64,000 bases of DNA from CAADGL01 sp964643885 (GTDB taxonomy: Bacteria > Planctomycetota > Phycisphaerae > UBA1845 > Fen-1342), in assembly GCA_964643885.1 (NCBI GenBank), contig CAZXUI010000009.1:1-64000 (forward strand), written 5' to 3'. Below the pieces are notes generated by a model. The model was given only the letters and a program-made list of their open reading frames with translations. It was not told where the DNA came from and did not search any database. Positions 63,578 through 64,000 of the stretch are shown here, in pieces (position 1 is the stretch's first letter; the number at the start of each line of letters is the position of its first letter). The translations under genes and the position numbers were made by a program.

Positions 63578-64000
63578 GCCAGGGGCGGATGCGGCTACAG
63601 AAGTTCCTGTCGGACGCGGGCGTGGCCTCGCGGCGGGCGGCGGAGGAGATGATCCTCGACGGGCGCGTTCTGGTGAACGACGAGGTGGTGGATTCGCTGC
63701 CCGTGTTCGTCGATCCGGACACGGACGTGGTGATTGCCGATGGCGTGCGCGTGCGGCGGCAGGCGCCGCGGTACTACGTCGTGCACAAGCCGAAGGGGGT
63801 CGTCTGCACGAATCGCGATCCGTCGGGGCGCGTGCGGGCGGTGGACCTGCTTCCGCCGCAGGCGGGGCGGCTGTTCGTCGTGGGCCGGCTGGATGCGGAC
63901 AGTTCGGGTCTGCTGCTGATGACGAATGACGGGGAGCTGGCCGAACGGATCACGCATCCGCGCTACGGGCTGGCGAAGGTGTATCGCGTGCAGGTGCGCG
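63574..64000 (+). CDS. RsuA/RluB-family rRNA pseudouridine synthase, 3' end outside window
   Basis: The first 142 residues are visible. An S4 RNA-binding domain (RLQKFLSDAGVASRRAAEEMILDGRVLVN) is followed by the catalytic core with YYVVHKPKGVVCT and the catalytic aspartate in GRLDADSSGLLLMTNDG. The enzyme isomerises a specific uridine in rRNA. A GTG start at 63574 overlaps the upstream stop by 4 bp; ATG 63589 is the alternative. Whether it is RsuA or RluB cannot be told from this part. Confidence 0.92.
   Translation, partial: MSQGRMRLQKFLSDAGVASRRAAEEMILDGRVLVNDEVVDSLPVFVDPDTDVVIADGVRVRRQAPRYYVVHKPKGVVCTNRDPSGRVRAVDLLPPQAGRLFVVGRLDADSSGLLLMTNDGELAERITHPRYGLAKVYRVQVR

Overview
The window is GC-rich, densely coding bacterial DNA that most resembles a member of the Planctomycetota, probably Phycisphaerae-like. 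This is inferred from the gene mix: PEP-CTERM proteins, a TPR-bearing Ser/Thr kinase beside an ECF sigma factor, prepilin-like proteins with a C-terminal H-x9-DG-like motif, many small ECF/anti-sigma systems and a lone HEPN gene. No rRNA, tRNA or CRISPR array was seen.

Layout. 1-2.4 kb: palindrome mosaic, a methyltransferase and a frameshifted galactose-oxidase-like pseudogene. 2.7-9.4 kb: an exported DUF3857/transglutaminase pair and an S9 peptidase behind a good promoter. 9.4-16.9 kb: repeats and a MITE-like element, a class IV aminotransferase, an STK-TPR kinase with its ECF sigma factor, and an ACMSD-type decarboxylase. 16.9-20.7 kb: fliD and fliS. 20.7-27.1 kb: a 157-bp tandem repeat, a small membrane protein, an acyl-CoA dehydrogenase-like protein, an M1-like lipoprotein peptidase and two PEP-CTERM paralogues. 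27.5-34.9 kb: PilZ, CpaE-like ATPase, ExoD, superoxide dismutase and a tight four-gene operon ending in an amidohydrolase. 35-40.4 kb: HDOD-GAF histidine kinase with an HTH-receiver regulator, then mnmG. 40.6-44.1 kb: two prepilin-like proteins, an SDR and a queuosine-precursor transporter. 44.1-49.1 kb: mobile DNA (IS1182-type remnant, second MITE copy, intact IS110 inserted in a repeat) around kynureninase. 49.2-54.0 kb: thiE fusion, dGTPase-like HD protein, secreted repeat protein and an ECF/anti-sigma operon. 54.1-64 kb: AT-richer HEPN gene, tryptophanase, a membrane protein, ispD-lipoprotein-histidine kinase cluster, FlgI-like HEAT lipoprotein, and the start of an rRNA pseudouridine synthase.

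The most unusual property is the intergenic DNA. It is a mosaic of unrelated short perfect palindromes, most with stems of 8-12 bp and loops of exactly 3 nt, shuffled in different orders. One family has entered a transglutaminase gene in frame as four 33-bp units. Another palindrome carries the IS110 insertion, and a 131-bp MITE-like element sits twice at the same place in a third module, flanked by GTAA duplications. Three tryptophan-catabolic enzymes (ACMSD-type decarboxylase, kynureninase, tryptophanase) are spread across the window.
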